A stretch of DNA of 64,000 nt from the NCBI GenBank assembly GCA_964487255.1, contig CAZAQV010000010.1, positions 1 to 64,000 of the forward strand, read 5' to 3'. Origin of the DNA: CAZAQV01 sp964487255. Its GTDB lineage: Bacteria > Myxococcota_A > Polyangia > Polyangiales > CAZAQV01. Below are positions 62,063-64,000 of this stretch, piece after piece. The notes below the pieces were generated by a model that saw nothing but the letters and a program-made list of their open reading frames with translations, was not told the origin of the DNA and ran no database searches. The translations under genes and the position numbers were made by a program. Position 1 is the first letter of the stretch; each line of letters begins with the position of its first letter.

Positions 62063-63436
62063 ATGAAGGGTTCGGTCGACAATATCTTAGGTGCCATCGG
62101 CAACACGCCGCTTGTGAAGTTGAACCATGTTGCGCGGGACGTCGAAGCCAACGTTTTCGTCAAGTGTGAGTACCTCAACCCCGGCGGTTCGATGAAGGAC
62201 CGCATGGGGCTCAACATGATCAACGAGGCCGAGAAACGCGGCGAACTCAAACCTGGCGGCACGATCATCGAAGCGACCAGCGGAAACACCGGAGCTGCGC
62301 TGGCCATGATCGCGGCCGTGCGAGGATACCAGTGCATCTTCGTGATGCCCGATAAGATGAGCGAGGAGAAGATCGCGAGTCTGCGCGCCTTCGGTGCAAA
62401 GGTTGTCGTCTGTCCGACCGCTGTCGAGCCTGACGACCCGCGTTCGTACTATTCGGTCGCGGAACGCCTGTCCCAAGAGACGCCCAACAGTTTCTATACG
62501 CGCCAGTACCACAATATGGACAACCCAGGAGGACACTACATCTCAAGTGGCCCTGAGATTTGGGAGCAGACGGAGGGCGACTTTCAGGTTTTCGTTGCGG
62601 GCCTCGGAACGGGTGGCACGATTTCGGGAACGGGCAAGTACCTCAAAGAACAGGACCCTTCAATTCAGCTCGTCGGTGTCGACCCAGTCGGCTCGCTCTA
62701 CTACGACTTCGTTAAGAGCGGCCGCGTCACCAAGCCGTTTACTTACAAGGTTGAAGGCATCGGTGAAGACTTCTTCCCGTCCACCATCAATCTCGACATC
62801 CTCGATGAGATTATTCGTGTCGATGACAAAGAGTGCTTCTTAATGACACGTGACTTGGTTCGTCACGAAGGTCTGTACACGGGAGGTTCGAGTGGTGCTG
62901 CCGTTGCAGGTGCCCTCAAATACGCGAAGCAGACGGGTAAGAAAGAAAATATCGTTGTCCTTATCTGCGACAGTGCTTCGAAGTACCTGTCCAAGATTTT
63001 CAATGATGACTGGATGCGCGAGAACGGGTTTTTGGATGACGAAGGGACGCTCGGTATTGTGGCCGACTTGATGAAAACGAAAAGCGGTGATCCGATCTCC
63101 GCGAAGTCGACCGACCGCGTGCGAGACGTGATCGCCATCATGAAGAAGCACGGTATCTCGCAGTTGCCCGTACTCGACGATGGCAAGCTGGTGGGTGCCG
63201 TCGCCGAGGTTGACATGCTGCGCTACCTCGTCAGCGGCGAGCAAAGCCTCGACAGTCCGGTGGGCCCGCTCGTCGAAAGTGACTACGCGACGGTTTCGAC
63301 GAACACGAAGGTCGAGCTGCTACAAGGGCTACTCTCCGATGCGCGCATGGCCATCGTCGAGGAGAAGGGTGCAGTTACGGGCGTCATCACCAAGATCGAC
63401 CTCATTGACTACCTCGCCGTCCGCGCCAGCACCTAG
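62063..63436 (+). CDS. Cystathionine beta-synthase
   Basis: 457 residues. PLP-dependent fold type II: K45 in GGSMKDR binds PLP, SGNTG (73-77) its substrate loop, GTGGTISG its phosphate loop. Residues about 335-457 form a pair of CBS regulatory domains (DRVRDVIAIMKKHGISQLPVLDDG, TVSTNTKVELLQGLLSD). The CBS-domain tail and the lack of a heme-binding N-terminus are as in yeast-type enzymes. Reverse transsulphuration, homocysteine plus serine to cystathionine; a cysteine synthase role is also possible. Confidence 0.9.
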   Translation: MKGSVDNILGAIGNTPLVKLNHVARDVEANVFVKCEYLNPGGSMKDRMGLNMINEAEKRGELKPGGTIIEATSGNTGAALAMIAAVRGYQCIFVMPDKMSEEKIASLRAFGAKVVVCPTAVEPDDPRSYYSVAERLSQETPNSFYTRQYHNMDNPGGHYISSGPEIWEQTEGDFQVFVAGLGTGGTISGTGKYLKEQDPSIQLVGVDPVGSLYYDFVKSGRVTKPFTYKVEGIGEDFFPSTINLDILDEIIRVDDKECFLMTRDLVRHEGLYTGGSSGAAVAGALKYAKQTGKKENIVVLICDSASKYLSKIFNDDWMRENGFLDDEGTLGIVADLMKTKSGDPISAKSTDRVRDVIAIMKKHGISQLPVLDDGKLVGAVAEVDMLRYLVSGEQSLDSPVGPLVESDYATVSTNTKVELLQGLLSDARMAIVEEKGAVTGVITKIDLIDYLAVRAST

Positions 63437-63445
63437 AGGTGCAAC

Positions 63446-63649
63446 GTGTTCGACCAAGAAGAGAATCCCTTCTTTCTATGGGCGCAGAAGCACAGCAAGT
63501 GGTTGCTCCCGCTGGGCGCTTTGCTCTGTATCGGTCTGGCCATGGTTCCGGTGATCTTTGAAGAGAGCATCCTTGACCTCGCGCTCAATGGACTCGCAAA
63601 AGGCATCGTCGCGTTATTGATGGCCTTCGCCGAAGCGCTGGTCGGTTAG
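63446..63649 (+). CDS. Small two-helix membrane protein
   Basis: 67 residues from a GTG nine bases after the CBS stop, with GAGGTG as a ribosome site. One hydrophobic helix (LLPLGALLCIGLAMVPVIF) and a second amphipathic or membrane helix (LNGLAKGIVALLMAFAEALV). No family known. It is likely co-transcribed with the cystathionine synthase gene. Confidence 0.6.
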   Translation: MFDQEENPFFLWAQKHSKWLLPLGALLCIGLAMVPVIFEESILDLALNGLAKGIVALLMAFAEALVG

Positions 63650-63740
63650 TCGACCCGGCTTCTTAGGTGGCTGATCGTGCCGCCTGATGGCCAAGGCATT
63701 AGCAGGTGGGAACACCGATCCGCCGAGTGAGGTGCTGATA

Positions 63741-63839
63741 TCATTGCTCTTCTTTGAGTGTTTTTCTCACGCCGGGCCGATCGAAGGCGAAGTCGACCTC
63801 GTTGAACTTACCCCAAGCCAAATCGCCTATAGTACCCAT
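63741..63839 (-). CDS. Putative 32-residue small protein
   Basis: A short frame, MGTIGDLAWG to KTLKEEQ, with an almost perfect ribosome site (GGGAGG, four bases before ATG). The site lies right behind the TAA of the pseudouridine synthase gene, so translation would be coupled. No membrane helix. It could be a regulatory small protein, or the start of a longer reading that the short frame rules out. Confidence 0.5.
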   Translation of the reverse strand: MGTIGDLAWGKFNEVDFAFDRPGVRKTLKEEQ

Positions 63840-63850
63840 CGGACCTCCCG

Positions 63851-64000
63851 TTAGGCCGACAAATGCTCCAGCAAGACCTCAATGTCCTTGGGGAGAGGTG
63901 ACTCAGCGCGAACATTCTCGCGCGTGATCGGGTGAACGAACGCGAGCAGTTGAGCATGGAGGGCCTGGCGGCTGAGCTGCGTGGCGAGTTCGCGGAGGTG
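63851..64000 (-). CDS. RluA-type pseudouridine synthase, C-terminus (partial)
   Basis: The last 49 codons run off the window edge. The sequence RQALHAQLLAFVHPITREN...PLPKDIEVLLEHL matches the invariant C-terminal block of RluA/RluD-type rRNA pseudouridine synthases (RQALHAWLLSFxHP). The catalytic Asp lies outside the window. It ends at TAA, 11 bases before the small frame described at 63741-63839. Confidence 0.85.
   Translation of the reverse strand, partial: HLRELATQLSRQALHAQLLAFVHPITRENVRAESPLPKDIEVLLEHLSA

Overview
The window is a 64 kb piece of a high-GC Gram-negative draft genome; a 100-base run of N at 43891-43990 marks an assembly gap. Several things point to a Myxococcota-type deltaproteobacterium: many lipoproteins with Asp/Ser-rich linkers, a Cys-rich protein with repeated D-x-D-x-D calcium-type loops, a Ser/Thr kinase with a TPR tail, a roadblock protein, a large TPR protein with acidic repeats, a VWA lipoprotein, and a remnant resembling the beta-gamma crystallins of the Protein S type. 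The assignment is inferred from gene content only.

Layout: (1) 1-2443, short GTTCGCC-rich repeats, then a group II intron lying directly behind a terminator hairpin; its maturase carries a one-base frameshift. (2) 2523-15001, a PhyH-type Fe/2-oxoglutarate oxygenase, a HlyD-type adaptor and two adjacent peptidase-C39-type ABC exporters (one active-looking, one with a dead N-terminal domain), followed by a crystallin-like remnant, two envelope proteins, a Ser/Thr kinase with a collapsed activation segment and a coiled-coil protein. (3) 15353-23060, an integrative element in the 3' end of ssrA (tmRNA), bounded by 23-bp direct repeats. It carries a tyrosine integrase, an excisionase-like HTH protein, a DUF3987 replication-type protein, HTH proteins, a terminase-small-subunit-like protein and, at the far end from the integrase, a tight three-gene operon (TIGR04255-like protein, coiled-coil protein, HNH nuclease) behind an unusual repeat-bearing promoter. 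This operon is my best candidate for an undescribed, probably defensive, system.

(4) 23038-28643, tmRNA, then small stress/redox genes (hemerythrin-like, GGCT-like, SH3b lipoprotein, DCC protein, TrxC, DUF3365 heme protein, ferritin-like protein). (5) 28682-36028, two back-to-back efflux modules on the minus strand: a MacAB/LolD-like set and a YhiI/YhhJ-like ABC-2 set. (6) 36111-49460, a membrane metal-dependent hydrolase, a membrane-anchored FAD protein, lipoproteins, roadblock, aroQ, accB-accC (separated by an expanded 87-bp repeat and the assembly gap), the TPR protein and a lipoprotein hydrolase.

(7) 49523-64000, a VWA lipoprotein; eutB-eutC-eutL (ethanolamine ammonia-lyase with one microcompartment shell protein); prolyl oligopeptidase; CorA; two related outer-membrane barrel proteins; a DUF2141 protein and a lipoprotein; cystathionine beta-synthase with a small membrane protein; a 32-codon small gene; and the C-terminus of an RluA-type pseudouridine synthase.

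A recurring oddity is short intergenic units duplicated in tandem, each with internal dyad symmetry (17812-17871, 43749-43890, 52260-52323), each sitting just upstream of, or between, genes of an operon.
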